A stretch of DNA of 64,000 bases, taken from assembly GCA_002778195.1 (NCBI GenBank), contig PCDI01000006.1:2361950-2425949 (forward strand), read 5' to 3'. Both the position numbers and the translations under genes were made by a program. This stretch comes from Raffaelea ambrosiae. Lineage: Eukaryota; Ascomycota; Sordariomycetes; Ophiostomatales; Ophiostomataceae. This document shows positions 1-13,985 of this stretch, in pieces (the first letter of the stretch is position 1; each line of letters opens with the position of its first letter). The notes beneath the pieces were generated by a model. That model ran no database searches. It saw nothing but the letters and a program-made list of their open reading frames with translations, and was not told the origin of the DNA.

Positions 1-1434
1 CCATCTTGGACTCGTTGGGGGGCGGCAGCAACAGCAGCAGCCAAGACAGAAACTTCCTGCACTTTGACCACTGCCTCTACCGGGCTGGCCATGCCACGCC
101 GGCCAGCTGCTACATTCTCCGCTCGGCCCAGACGGGCTCCCGCACGATTGTCAACTTCAACGACCTGCCGGAGATGACGACGGCCGAGTTTGCCGCGATT
201 GTGCAGAGCTTCCAGAAGAACACTTCCGACGACGACGACGACGACGACGACGACACCACGTGGTGGCACTTTGAGGGCCGTGTTCCCGACACCACGCTGG
301 CCTGCCTCCGCCATCTGCGGCAGACCCTGCCGGCGCCGTCTGTCACGATCAGCGTCGAGGTCGAGAAGCCGAACCGGGAGGGTCTGCGTGCGCTGGCAGC
401 CGAGGCGGATGTCGTGTTCTACTCCAAGACCTGGGCAGAGGTAGGTTTGGGCCTTTGGTTCTTTCTTCTTCCCCATCCGTGGGAAACTTGAAAAAAAGAC
501 TGACAAACACAACGACAGAGCCAAGGGTATGCCAATGCAGCCGCTTGCCTCCAGGGCGAGGCCGACAAATGTCCTCATGCGTGCGTACATGCGCCATCCT
601 TTTCGAAGCCGAACTTTTTTCTCTTTTATTTTTTCCCCCTTACGTTGTGCTGACCCTGTGTATCAGACAACTCATGTTCTGCACTTGGGGCGCCGACGGT
701 GCCTCGGCCTTGGCCCGCCGCGGGTCGCGCCTCTTTTCTACACCTGTGCCATCGCCTGTCCCGGCATCCAAGGTCATCGAGTAAGGAATACATCCCAGTT
801 TACACACCTTTTTTGCTTCTGGGAAGTTGAGAAAAGGGAAGATCGTAGCAAACAGCCCATGTGGTACGGTGCACGTTGGGTTTTCGGGGGGGGGCTAACA
901 CAACTTCACATTTTTGTCTCGCATAGTACCGTCGGCGCAGGAGATACGTTTGTCGCCGGCATCCTCTACGAGCTAGCATGCAGTCCCCGTCGTCGTCCTG
1001 GTGGTCGTGGTACCCCCAGCCCGGCATCGGCGGTTCCGACACCAGAGAAGGCTGGCGCAGAGACAGGGGAGCAGAAGAAGGAGGAGGCGAACGGGCCAGT
1101 GGAACACGCAGTGGCCGTGCAGGCGCAGGCGCAGGAGCAGGCGCCCTCCTCCAACACCAATGTCGTACGGCACCACGATTATGCGGCGACAGTAGCAGCA
1201 GCAGCCGCAGGGGCAGCAGGGGCCGCCCAGGCAGCCGACGCCCACGACGCCGAGGCTCAACAACACACCGCAGGCGAGGCAGAAAGAGATGCAAGGAAAG
1301 CAAGAAACGCAGGAAGGGCGAAGCGTCTGGACGCCTTGGCCGCGGACGACGCTGACGTCAAGCAGGCGCTGGTCTTTGCGGTCGACCTGGCCAGTCGCAA
1401 GGTGCAGGTGGACGGGTTCCGTGGCTTGGTGTGA
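1..1434 (+). CDS. PfkB-family carbohydrate kinase, ketohexokinase-like (5' end missing)
   Basis: Partial gene, already open at the window edge. Exons <1..440, 519..580, 667..780 and 927..1434 join in frame through GT-AG introns. The spliced product reads from a poly-Asp stretch through EVEKPNREGLRAL and MFCTWGADGASAL to DTVGAGDTFVAGILYEL. GAGDTF is the PfkB signature holding the anion hole and catalytic Asp, and FCTWGADGA is typical of the ketohexokinase/ribokinase fold, so it probably phosphorylates a sugar with ATP in the cytosol; substrate unknown. The C-terminus (VFAVDLASRKVQVDGFRGL) matches the usual family end. About 120 residues of Ala/Gln/Glu-rich low complexity lie between it and GAGDTF, where related enzymes have little, probably an expanded surface loop. 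Confidence 0.85.
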
Positions 1435-4014
1435 GGTGTGTGTGTGTGTGTGTGCCTTCAAATGCCTTTAGGCAGACGCATTTGCCCGCAGACCTGCAGG
1501 TTTGGTTGGGCTGAGTCCTCCATTGACTATCTGCAAGCACTAGCTAGTTGCATGGTATGCCGAGCCGGAGAAGCAGGCGAGAGACAAAAAAGAAGAAGCC
1601 GAAGGGGGAAAAAAAAAGAAAAAAGAAAAAGAAAACCCACGCGATCCCCTCCAGTAGTGGAAGAAAGAATCACCCCCTGTTCCTGGTGCCGAGAACCTGC
1701 ATGTAGTTGTACGTACATCAACGAATAAAAAAACAAAACAGAATATAAAAAGGACCGGGGCAGAGTCAAAGAGCAGGGAGGACTTCAAAGTCAGATGATG
1801 CCGTTGTAAAGTGGACTAGAGTAACAAAAAAAAAAAAAAAAAAAAAACCGAGCAGTCGCTTGGTAGGAATGCGTCCGATGGAGCGGTGTAATTCCATGGT
1901 CTTGTTTCGTTAGCCGTTTGCCAAAGCACACACACATGCTCAATCGTGGCCCAGCAGGCATCCGGAGGAGGAGGTGAGCTTGTCAATTGGAATTGCCAAC
2001 TGGCATGCGTTTTACTATTACGAACCCTGGGCCTCGCAAACTATTTCGGCAAACGGGCGACCATCCGAACAGGAATTTTGCGAGCAGGATTTTTTTTTAA
2101 TATTTTTTTAAAACGGGCCATGCAGACAACGGCAAAAGCAAGATGCTACGTACGAGGCATTTGTGTCACTGGAACGGATAGGAAGGGAAATGCTTGGCGA
2201 GGGGAGTAGGGGGAGGGGGGATGAAGCTGGATGAGAATGAACCAGTCATCAAGATTGTTGGTGATCATACCACGCGTACGCATCTGTTTTTGAACGATTG
2301 CAGATGCCGGCATCCTCAGATGGTATCTTACACATTCACACACACAGAGAGAGAGAGAGAAAGAGGGACAAGAAAACCACACCGGTCAGGGATGGGAAAA
2401 GAAAGATCGCCAAACTTGGACATGTTCCGGTGACGGTTGTTCCGCGTGTCTACCACATAAGAGCGTGAAAAGGTACCTTTGAAAATATAAAGAGAGGGGG
2501 GGGTGAGGCCGACACACATGCAAAGCCGAAAGACCGGCCAGAACGCGAAGAACGAGACGAGCAAGAGCGATCACCGTGTCAAGGCGGCATGAGGAAGGTG
2601 ACGTCGTAGGAGGGGTGTGGCCGTCTTGTGGCCGTCTTCGGTGGGAAAAGGAGGGGGATAATAGTTGTGGCTTACGACAACGGGGTTGCATACGACTACG
2701 AGCATGTATGTATGTACGAGCTACAGACTGACTGACGACCATCTCTGGGTCAAGCATGGAATAGGCAACTGGAATCCGAGAGAAAGACGAGCCGAGAGAG
2801 GGTTGAGCGAAAGAGAAAAGAAAAAAATACGAACGATCGGTGCATGCTGGACCGGTGGCGTTTGGGGGTTCTTTTTTTTTTTTTTTTTTTCTAAATTCCC
2901 TGCTGTGCCCTTTCTTTTTCTTTTTCGTTTCTCCTCCGTTGGGTTTCATCAGTACCACTGCGTGATATTGCTGTTTTGTTGTCCCATATCCCTGATATTC
3001 ACATAGATTGCCAGTGACTCCAAAGGAAAGCGGTTGTGTGAAGTTGTTGTCTTAGCCCTGCGCCTCGGCCGTGTTCCACCTTGGTACACTTTTTGATCAC
3101 TTGCATATGGTGAAGAAAGATTGGCTGGGATCCATTTTCCCCTTCCTTCGGCATCGACGGGCCTGGCCTGGTTCATTGGGAAAGACCACAAAAAGTAGGG
3201 AAGTATGGGCAGCCCACCACCCCCACCACGAACCCCCCCTTGGCTGTGCGAGAATTCATGTGTCCGTCGTAGCGAAAAAAGAAGGCGCCGGGTGGTGAGA
3301 TGCATGTAGAAGAAAACGGGCATTCTTCGAACCGGGCTGAGTTGACTCGCTTGGCCAGTTCATTGGTTCGCGCAACTCTGCGTTGCGGGCTGCGCGCCTT
3401 GTCCTCCTGATACTATGTGACTACTATGTAGGTATGTTGCCTACTGTGGAATGCATCTGTCCATCCGCATAAAGAGGGTGTATCTCGGTACAAAGAGGCG
3501 GTGAAAGGTGAAGAAACCCCCTCCCAAAAAAAAAAAGGGACGGCCTTCCTTGTTAGTGTGTTGTGTGTGCTGGACTAGCAGGAGTCTCAAACAAACGGCG
3601 AGAATCGAGCCCCGTTCCAGCCATGGGTTGTGCTTGTTGCTGTGGGTGGGTTCCTTTCTCATGAACCAGCTAGTTAGTTGATTGGACACAACGCCATGCG
3701 TACAGACATCCCCTCCCCTCTATCGCCCTAATATCGAGATCCCGCCCGAGAGGCGATTGTAGTGCTTACTCTATCCAGTGGTTTGCATGCGTGCGTGTGT
3801 GTGTGTGTGTGGTGCTTGTGCGCTTGATTCTAGGTGTTGCGATCTTTTTCTTTCCTTGTTTGCTTTCTTGGCTGGCTCCGTGCTATTGTCTGGATCGGCA
3901 GGCCGTTTCTGGGTCGCCCAAGAGGTCATTTGTGATGTGTCTGCTTTTCCTCGGCTAACAGGAACGGGCACGTTCTGGCCGCAAGACCCTTTCTTTGCTC
4001 CCATGTATGCGCGC

Positions 4015-4039
4015 ATACGAGTACACTACTCATATGTAG
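4015..4039. repeat. dispersed intergenic repeat copy
   Basis: Contains ATACGAGTAC followed by ACTACTCATATGTAG. The second block recurs at 10754-10768 and, with one base changed, at 13513-13527. Confidence 0.5.
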
Positions 4040-5128
4040 CCAAGGGCAAGCGGCGGAAAACAAGTTTGGGGGGGTGTATGCCCGGGGAGGCGATGGGCAG
4101 AGAGGATGGGTGTCCGCGTGCGTTCTCACCTCTTGCTACCGTAGTATGTGCATAGTAGCTGGTCCCTTTAATTCGTGATACTACGGAAAGTACGTTGGCC
4201 GACGGGTCGAGAGGCAAATACGGTGTAAAACACACCAAGCAGCCGAGAACCTGAAATATGACTGATGGGCTCTCGCCTGTCATCTGCATGGGATACAGAT
4301 GTTATCTCAACTAATATTATATTGCCGCTGTTTTTGGTTTTCGATTTCTCGTTCCTTCCTCCCCCCCCCCTTCCGCACAACGTGGTGCATGCGTCTGGAT
4401 AATATATTGCCTCTATTTGCAGCTGGCGTCCTTTTTGTACGGTGTACTGCAGTGAGCATATCCCGTGCGTGCAGACGGTGCATGGCTTTTTTGTTGTTTG
4501 TTGCTGTTTGTTGTGGCTGTGGCTGTTGTTGTTGTTGCTGCCTTGCCCCTGCCTCTGCCACGCTAGCTGACAAGTGAGATCGTACAAGCATGTTTGTTTT
4601 TATCTGTGTGCAGGCTTCTGGACGGGCACAGCTCTGCCAACGATAGGACAGGAGGTTGTTGGTGGTGAGACGAGGCAACAAGACAAGGTTTTGACCATGC
4701 ATAAACATGTAAGGATACAGGGAATATGCAATAGGCTGTACGCAGCCCAAAAGACAAACATCAAAATGCAGGCGGCTGACTGGACCCGATACTGCCTTCC
4801 CCTGCTGGCTGCCACGACACAAAGAAAGGAAGAAAAAGGACAGGCAGCCTGCGGCGCACGCAGCCAGCTAGGCATCCCCGACCAACCAGGCGGCCCAGTC
4901 GACCAGGTGGCCCAGCCAGCATCCAGCCTTTTTTTTTTAATTCTTTTTTTCTTTTTCCACCCTTCGAGATAGCCAGGCGTGAAGGAGGGGGCGTGTGCAT
5001 CGTGCCTGGTGCCCTGCGACGATGCAAGCCCGGCATCTCACACGGAAGACACACAGTAAGACACAGCAGCAGCAGCTTCCCCAGCTTTGGAATTCTGTGG
5101 TGGCTGCCCACCCAACAAAGTACTTTGC

Positions 5129-5159
<31 letters not shown>

Positions 5160-6536
5160 AAGACAAGACACAGCCGAACACAAGAATTGCCAGACCACCC
5201 GCTCTGCGGACTGGATGTGACGTAATATACGCCCATAGCACAGTTGCGAGCAGCTCATACTACAAAGTAACTATGTACTATGATGAGCGGATGGAACGAA
5301 GGCGGCCCCGGCACCCTCCGCCCGAGGGGCGAAAGGGGGGGGGGGGGGGGGGGAAGGAGGGAGTGGATGGCGCACGCATGGTGGCCCAAAGAATCCTTTG
5401 AAACGGTCACACCAACAATGGGACAGCAACAATACACCGTGCAGCTGTTTTCTGCACGATAACAGTCAGAGTCTCGGTCAAAGAGCGCCTCCATAGGAAG
5501 GTAAGATACACGAGAGACAACCGGCAAGGCAGCGCAAGGAGGGTGTCATGTGCTAAACTGATGTAGCAGCACAGTTGTGCTCGGGTGTTACTGATATCAT
5601 TGGGAATCTTAAAGGAAAAAAAAAAAAACGAAAGAAAGAAAGAAAGAAAGAAAGAAAAAAAAAAACCCTCCCGAACAGGAGACAGACATCAAAAACCGCG
5701 AGCAATTCATTGCATAGTACATGGACGAGGGCAAAAGCCTACAGTAGTACATAGTATAACTACATACAGGCTGAATACATGCGTAGAAGACCAAAAAAAA
5801 AAAGCAAATACTTTGTACATCACACGATACCTAACCCACTTGCATGGTTAGCGTGGCTGCGAAGACGTGCTTTGTTGTATTTGTCAGGGTATCCTTTCTG
5901 GCTTTGACGGGCTTCTGGGCCGCGTACTCGCAACTTTGTTCCATGGATATTGCTCTTCCCTTTCCATACATGGCATCGATGTGCGCTGCTGTTGTACGAG
6001 GGTGACAAGCACATACGAGCAGCAGCAGCAGCATCCACCATCCAGTCTCTCACCTCCTTCTTCCAGCCGCGGCCTGGTTTCTTTTGCACCCCACCTCCTT
6101 TTTCCGGACTGAGTTAATACGCTCTCTGCACTGGAAGACGAGGGGCTTCGCTCGGCTCTCTCGCTGGAAGGGGGGGGGGGCACTACGTAAACGACCCATT
6201 CTTTTTCCTTTGGTGACATGCATTGCAGAAAATTTCTTCTTACACAACCTGCTTTGCCTCTCGTGCAGTAGTGCAGAGCATCGCCCGTGGAGAGAGTTTC
6301 ATGTGGAGGAAAACAACCAGGAGGCGAAAAAAAAAGGGCTACTTGCGTAATGTACGATTGTGGAGAACGAAGCAAGAAAGAAAGAGGGCGAACGAGGACA
6401 AGCGAGCGAAAAGAGGAGCCAAAATCACGGTCCCGCGAGAACGCTTGAGCCCACTTGGGCAGTTGCTTCGGTCCCCCGAGCCCCCGGCGTGAGTTCCGAT
6501 GTGCGATCCGTGTTGGCAGTTCGTATGGGAACCGAG

Positions 6537-6575
6537 GATGCTATCCAACGATGCTATCCAACGATGCTATCCAAA
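6537..6575. repeat. 13-bp tandem repeat, three copies
   Basis: GATGCTATCCAAC is repeated head to tail three times (last base of the third copy differs). It lies in the gene-free region and has no coding context. Confidence 0.85.
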
Positions 6576-8286
6576 TCGCCTGGTAGACTATTCTCTTCGT
6601 CCCCTTTCCCCCCTGCCTCTCTCAGTACGGTTGTGATCACCCAGGGCCAGACGCCCGAAGCCAAACAAGCGCAGGCCAGCCGATGCCGGGGGCAGGCAAG
6701 ATAGCGACACGATTCAGATGCGGTGCCCGACTGGAAACCGAGGTGAGGTAAGGACCACGACGCGATAGTTTCGAGCACTTGCAGGCCCAGGAGAAGCAAA
6801 CAATCCCTGGACGATGCCCAACCGAAAGGGATGGGCTTTTCTGTGTAGCATTGTTGGCGTTTGCAGTAAGGAAGGAGGCCTCGTTCACAGAAGAACGAAA
6901 ACAGAAAAAAAGAAGAGGCAGAGAAAAAAGGGAGAAAGAGAGACAAAATACACAAGCGAAAAGAAACTAAAGTGGAAGGGGGTTGGCTGGTTGGCTCGCG
7001 GGCTGGCCACACGTCGCTCAGCCTTGCCTCTTACAGGAGGATCCGAGTGGTGGACTGCGTTACTGCGTTGGAACAGGAGTGAGATGTGGCCGAAACCCAC
7101 CCCCACCACGGCAGCACAAAGATACAAAGGTTGAGAAACGAAGCAAGAACCAACAGAGACAAGACAGAGAGAGAAGGTGAAGACCAACAGAAAAAAAAAA
7201 GAAAGAAGCGAAAATAAAAAGGAAGGACAACCCAAAAAGGTCCCGCCTCCTGTGGTTTCCCCCCCTGTGGTTTCTTCTTGCACAATGCAGGGAGCCAAAT
7301 GGGCAGCAGCTGATAAAAAAAAAGTAGCCCGTGGTTTTTTTTCTTCCTGTCCTTTTTCCCCTTTGTCCAAATGCAAGACGGATGCACAGGAGCACGGGAA
7401 TACAGGGCAGGGGCAAACAGGAACACAGGCACAGCACGCAGGCACAGCGCACAGGCACAGCACACACAGGCAGGCAGGCACAAAGAATGCACAGGCACAG
7501 GAACGAGCTGCGTCTTGCATCATGTTTCTCATTGCAAAACAACAAAGCAAAACACATCTTACAACAAACCTGCGTCAAACACACGTGTAGGTAGAGCCGA
7601 GACTGTCTTGCTTCGGCGAGTCCCCATCATCTGCTGGGGCACGACAGGCCCCCCCCCCCCCCAGGGCCGGCGTCGTGCGCGTACGCGTAGACAGATGAGC
7701 GGTCTTGGCTTACACCGTGCTTCGCCAGATGTCCTCGCAAGGATTCATCACGAGGATTCATCGCGAGGATTTTTTGTTCGAGTTGTTCTAGACGAGATTG
7801 GGCGGTTGGCCGGGTTGAGAAACGCTCCCGCAGTTCCGTGGGCTTCGTGGGCCTTTGTGGGCTGCGCGTCGCCACACACGCCAAAGGGTGGGCCGAAAAG
7901 GGTCAACAGGAACGGGCGGGATGCTCGTTTGTGCATGGAGCGCATGGAGAAACCGGTCCGTCAGATTGTGGACGATCGTGAAAAGAATAAATAAAAAAAG
8001 GGATTGCTCTGCAAAGACCCAAAGCCGGCACGCATCTCTAAGCAGCAAAAGCCGCTTGCGGCTAGCCTGGAGCAACACGCCCCAGCTGAAGGGGTGGCCG
8101 TTCCTTCTACTATGGTAGAGAGGGAAGGAGGGAGGGGTGTGCGAGTAACAAGGACGGACCGTAGCTTCTTGAGCGGGTGGGCGGGCCTTTTTTTCTTTAA
8201 AATTCCCTTTATTATTTTGGGTGTTTTCCGTTCCTTGTGTTTTTCTTGGTTTCAAACTTCGAAAGAGGGGAAAGGGTCCATTTTTT

Positions 8287-8317
<31 letters not shown>

Positions 8318-10750
8318 TAATGCTCCGTCCTTTTTTTTCATCTCATTCATCCCACGCTATCCTGGCTGGACTCAAAGCAGCCCTCTTGCCAAAACCCCTC
8401 ACCCACCACACCCCCTCCCCTTGCAGAGCACACGAGTTCCTCGTAAGAGGCACACGCCCCCCTACCGAGCCCCCGGCGTGCATGTGTAAGATGTGTGCCA
8501 CCATGGCAAAGAGACCACAGAGACCAAAGAAAACATTTGCCATGGCTGTTGCTATTCCCTCCTACACAGTACGGTGGTACCATGTCAATGGCCTTGCGTC
8601 GTGTGCATCGTGTGAGTCGTGTTTCGACCAATCAAATGCTGCAGCACGCGGATCGCTTGCATCTATTATTCTCGCGCGCACTGCGCGCCCCCCCCCCCCC
8701 CCCCCCTTGCGCACTGCACAAGCACTTAAGATGGAGTGGGAAAAGGGAAAAGCAGAAGCGGATGAGAGGGCAAGAAAAAGCAAAAATGAAAAAGGCACGA
8801 AAATACACACACGCACTAAAAAAGCACAGATGAGGAAAGCACGATTGGAAAAATAGGCAGATGGCATAAAAAAAAAGAAAACATACGAGTAGCCATGAAA
8901 AAGGAAAGAACAAGCAAAAACGCAAAAAGGCCATATCCCCAGCCCGCTCTTTCCCTTTTGAAATTCGGTTGCTTTTTTGTTCTCCTGTGTCCCTGCGCTC
9001 ACTGCGACCTTTCCTTCAAGGACCCCCCTCTCTTTCTCCACACACGCCCTCCCCTCCGCTCCGGTCACCTCTCTTTCTGCCTCCCTTTTCTCCACTTTGC
9101 ATCGACGCCCCTCCCATGGCTCCAACGCCAACGGTTGCTGGGTGGTCCGTGCAAAAGCATATTCTAGATTGTCCTTTTTTTTTCTTTGGTCTTTGGCCTT
9201 TGGCAGTGATGTAACCTGGAGGGGGTGGGTGACCCGATGCAGAGGGGGTGTGTAACTGTTTGTGTTTGCGTCCGAGCCGTGGTCCACGTCTTGCCATTTT
9301 TACTTGCCTTTGGTTTCCCTTGTGACGCGAGTTTCCCCATAGGCCCGTTCTTCCCCTGTGCCATGTCTAAGGTGTTGCTCTCCGTGCAAGGTTGAAGTTT
9401 GACACGCCAAAGTACAATAGTTTCGCACTCGGATGGCCCCATCTGGCCTCAAGCTGTCAAGTATCCAAAGTACCCATGCCATCTCGACTCCGTAGCCGAA
9501 TACGTCTTTCAGGTATGATTCGCCTGGCCATAGCGTGCCCCAGCAGTCCACTGGTACTCGCTCGTACTTGGCCCCCCCCCCTTTTGAAATGCGATACCTG
9601 GGTACGAGTACTTTCTGCCCAATACAACGACAGGCAACTGCTGCTTCCCAAACACACCCACGCACCAGACAGAACCCATGGCAGTGGCACCGGGCAGGTT
9701 CTCTGTGCCCCTAGTGCACGAAGCTAGCCGATCTGGACTTTCCAGACTATTCGTAGACTATTCACAGACACTTTCTTCACGGTTCACAGACCACCAGCCA
9801 ACAAACATCCACAGTAGCAAATGAGGAAGATCGTCGGTCTCCCTTCGCTTATGTGTTTCTGGTCTGCCTCCTATTTTCCAGCCCCAGTCGGTCCCTCCCC
9901 ATATATTTATTCTTTGTCTGTGTGCGAGACAAAACAGCAGTCCCAGCCCAGCAGGAAAGGAGGGCCGGCAATGTTGCTTAAAGTGAGTCTCGCGTCCTTC
10001 CTGAGAAATCCTTTTCGTTCGTCCTATGGCTCCTTGCCATCCACGCCGTGGCTGGTCGCCGCCCACCCGCATCCCTTACAGCCATGGATCGCAGACCAGT
10101 CCTTGGGTGAATCACCGGTTCCGTCTGCCGATTCCCGTCCTCATTCGCTGGGGCCGCCCCCCTTCCCTTCACACAAAGGGCAGTCAGTATTCAATAGTTA
10201 TAATCTTACTACGGAATATACATCAAAGAGGCAACTGCGCGAGCACAGGTGTAACTTGGAACCTCTCTTCCTACGGTAGTGGCTGCATCCGGGCCCATTG
10301 CATACTACTATTAGTAACTACTCTCGTCAATCGTCTGTCATCCTCGCCTTGTCTCCATAGTTTTTTTTTTTTTTAAATTCGCGCCGCTCTTCCATGTGAC
10401 CTATGGCGATTTCTTCCATACCAGCCAGTCCCCTGTCCCTTGTCTCGTGTCTTTCTGTCCTGAACGACGTACGTTGTATGTACCGCATCGCTTACCCGCG
10501 TTTGCTTGGAACTCCCTTTTTTTGCGGTACCCTTCCTCGCATGGCCGCTGTGACATTGTGGAATGCGGGTAGATGGTTCTGGCTATTGCAACCCATACAT
10601 AACACGCTATGGAAAGACCAGCCAGGATGGGCACAGGATCTCACCATGTAATTGCGATGCGCGGCCCTGTCGTCTCAGTGTCCCGTTGCACGGTCGGCAG
10701 GACGTTTCTTGATGCACATGCCGGGCATCCAATCAAACATGCGCTCCTAG

Positions 10751-10793
10751 AGTACTACTCATATGTAGAGTACTATGTGAGATACATAGTACC
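10751..10793. repeat. dispersed intergenic repeat copy (about 43 bp)
   Basis: Two modules in a row: ACTACTCATATGTAG, then TACTATGTGAGATA running into CATAGTAC. The same two modules in the same order and orientation occur at 19577-19619 with a few substitutions and a 3-bp indel, which argues for copying of a unit rather than chance composition. Confidence 0.65.
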
Positions 10794-11054
10794 ATGCAGT
10801 TGTGCCAGTGTGAAAGAAAGCTGGTTTTATTTCTGGAGCACTCGGTATCATATCTCGCCCACAGGAGATACTACTATGAAGAAAGGCACAGGCGCAAAAA
10901 ACAAAGGCGGACTCTTTCCACTTCCTCTCTTTTCTCACCGCACTTTTCCGCACAAGCAAAAGCAATAAAAAAACGGACCAGGCTCGCTCCATCGGGAGGT
11001 TGGTGCGGTACAGAGAAACTGTGACCGTGGACATGAGATTCACACTAACTATTG

Positions 11055-11083
11055 CATAGTACTATGTAGTAAGATACGAGTAG
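11055..11083. repeat. dispersed intergenic repeat copy with GTAAGATACGAGTAG core
   Basis: CATAGTACTATGTA leads into GTAAGATACGAGTAG (11069-11083). That 15-mer recurs exactly, in reverse orientation, at 45628-45642, and with one inserted G at 13527-13542. Confidence 0.65.
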
Positions 11084-13512
11084 CTCGTGTCGAAAAAGCA
11101 TGCGTCCATCCGCTAAATTTAGTGGGCGGCTTTTCAGCACACAGCAGCCCACTAAAAAAAACAAAAACAAAAAACACACATCCACTCAAGCCCACCGTTT
11201 CCCACCCCGTCTCTTACCGTTCACCGGTCTCAATACTACGAGCACGTATGACGCCCGTGATTGCTTGTAATTGGCTCCATTTCCCGGCCCCCTCCCCCCC
11301 TTTGCCTGTATCTGGCTTACTACTCGTACACGGTATGCATGATCTGACACAACTACATAGTAGCGCTGTCTTCGCAGTATCGGGCTGGCCTAGTTAGGCG
11401 GCGACGGGCCAAAAACGGTGTGCGATCAGCAGTACAGGGGGGGGGCCACTGCCCCTTCCCCCCTGTGGCACCCCTTGTGGCCCGGGTGATGGCCTGCTTT
11501 TTCAGTGGTTCTGGTGGTTCATGTGGCTCCTGCGGCCGTGTGGCCCCAAGCAGCAGCCCCAGAGGTCTGCTGACCTCTCTCCTTTCCCCAAATCCTGCAG
11601 ATATTAGTTACAAGCCAGCCCAAGCCCCCCCGAGACGGTCCAGTCGCATTAAATATAGTAAGGGGGGGGGACTGGGACTGGGGCTGGGGCTTGGGCTTCT
11701 TAGGTCGGGCCTGCCTGTATGAATATGTAGCCCACCTGCACCTGCTAAAACGCGGCGCCCCCGTGTCCGTCCAACAAATTTTCTCTTTGTTAGCGAGTAA
11801 GATACAGGGTGGGATGGCAGCCTAAAGCTACTGCGTAATGTCGCCTCTCTATTTTTTTTTTATTCTTCTTGCTGGCCCCCTCCCCCCCCGGCCCCCTCCC
11901 TTGTTCCGTTTCGACTGTGCATCCAGCCTGCCAGCCAGCCCCCCTTCACAACCCAGGCTTACCGTGCAGAATATACGCACTATCAGAACACACCAAAAGA
12001 CACGAAACCACGAGCAGCACTCAGCCCGGGCGGACCACAAATTTCCCAATCACACAGCCTGTTCCCGCTAACAACAAACATGCCGTCCGCGTCACTACTG
12101 TACACACCACAACCAAACCACACGCACCTACATACGAGTAGTACCCGTACGCACCACACACACATACATAGTACATCACACAGAAACACAGGCACACTTC
12201 TCCCCTCCAAAGGTCCGAAAGGGAAGGCGGGCTTCCATTAGCCAAGCGGCCCCCCCCTCCCTAATGCCCTAACATTGCGACCAATTAGTTGGCATGGGTG
12301 ACGATCCAGAGTAGATCAATATTGAATTCACGAAAGGGAAAAACCACGACGTGTTTGAGTAATCCATAGTGGCCAAGCAACCTGACGGCTAAAAAGTACG
12401 TCACCTTGTTCTTGCGCACACTCTCTTGTCTTACAGTATTGTGTCTGATGATAGGTATGATCACGGTAAGAGACAGCATTTGTACACTATGTGCTCGTAT
12501 CCCTCAGATATCAGTGAGATGTCACATCTCTCATCTCACCAGGACGAGTCGGATCGGACCAAGACACGCAACACCGGCCAATGCATTCCCACACATTGTG
12601 TTTGCCTGCACTCTGCCCGCGGCAACTCCTTGCTTCTCCAGCCTGTTGCTCGACTCCATCCCATCCTCTCGCTTGGTAGCCAACGACCATGCTCCACCCC
12701 CGTTTCAATCTCACGTATCTAACGTGCGTCCATCGGGTTCCCTCCCCCCCTTTACGGTGGTACTACTATCTATGTACATGGTCTAGTATTGCCGTATTGC
12801 CTTGTTCTTTTTTCCAGTCTGTCCAGGATTACGTCTCGGATCAGCATGGTGGCAGCCACGCCTTGGTCTGATTTCTTCGCTTGGCTGCCTTCCTAACCGC
12901 CTCCTTTTCCTTACCGGCTCCATAGTGGTTGAGACGGAACAGCCACCGAATCCTGCTCTGGCCGAGGAGACGGCGCATACATAGTATTTTTGGCAAGTGC
13001 GTTTTATTATGGGCATTAACTACGACGTGTATCTGACTACGGGCCATGTATCTGACGCTACTACTATTATGGTAAGATAACGTATCTGAGCACTAATACA
13101 ACGGATCTTACGGTTTTGTGCCTAACTTTACTTTACACACAGGGGTCAAAAGGCGCAAAGCCTTGCCTCCTTCAACACTCGTACGCTGTTCCGGTTTGTG
13201 TCTGATCCCCCCCCCCAACTACTATGGTAACCTTGCCCTGCCTGAACTACGTACTCGTACAAGTACCCTAGAACGTAGCCACCTGGACAAGTAATACAAC
13301 GTAGCCCTTGTTGGCGAACCATGCATAGTATGATGATTTGATTTATTTTCAATTTTTTTTTGGTCCTGGCCCTGTTTTGTGCGAGTATGCACGTCGATTT
13401 GCCTATGCCTGTCTGGTTCCAGTCCCATACGCTCATTCTCGTAGTATCACCGAATAGGAGGCAAAAAGCAAAAAAGCGGGCCTCGTCTTTGCCCTCTTTT
13501 CTCGTTTTACAT

Positions 13513-13542
13513 ACTACTCGTATGTAGTAAGAGTACGAGTAG
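13513..13542. repeat. dispersed intergenic repeat copy
   Basis: ACTACTCGTATGTAG followed directly by TAAGAGTACGAGTAG. It combines modules found separately at 10754 and 11069. The ends ACTACTCGTA and TACGAGTAG are near-inverted repeats, so the unit could fold into a hairpin. Confidence 0.6.
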
Positions 13543-13943
13543 AAGCGTTTCTGTATCTGTTGGCGCTATGTATCGCCAATGCTCGTAGTCCAACCGAGCC
13601 GCACATGCAACCCATCTTACTACGATACTATGTACTCGTAGGAATGCAGAACGCACCCCGTCCCAAAGCAGGAACGAGACCACTCGTACATAGTATAGGA
13701 AAAAGAAAAGACGGAGCAAAAGACCCAAGCAAAGACCGTCATGCAAGAAACCGACCCAGGTCTAAGCGGGTCCACCGGCCCCGAATATCCTGCGAGATAT
13801 TAATATTATCGCGAGGCACCCCTTTCGGCAACCCCAAACTTTGCCCGGGGTCACGAAACTGTAACTGGTGTAGGCTCTCTCTTCCAAGTCTGCCTCCACT
13901 CACACACATGAGGGGTGAGTTACGGTGCAAGACGCGCATGCGG

Positions 13944-13944
<1 letters not shown>

Positions 13945-13983
<39 letters not shown>
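13945..13983. repeat. (CT)n microsatellite
   Basis: About 19 CT dinucleotides without interruption, purine/pyrimidine strand-asymmetric. Confidence 0.95.

Positions 13984-13985
<2 letters not shown>

Larger units (their letters stand above)
1435..10740. other. gene-free intergenic region, first half of a 19-kb desert
   Basis: No open frame here has a recognisable domain, plausible splice structure or codon bias; all are short and rich in Ser, Cys, Arg or homopolymers. It holds simple repeats: GT near 1438-1455, A-tract 1827-1846, AG near 2345-2360, CA 5130-5155, G-tract near 5337-5354, AAAG near 5629-5655, a 13-bp triplet repeat at 6537-6575, CT near 8291-8314 and a C-tract near 8690-8706. 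Scattered copies of a short dispersed repeat occur (for example 4015-4039 and 5500-5514). I see no rRNA, tRNA or transposon reading frame. Confidence 0.7.
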
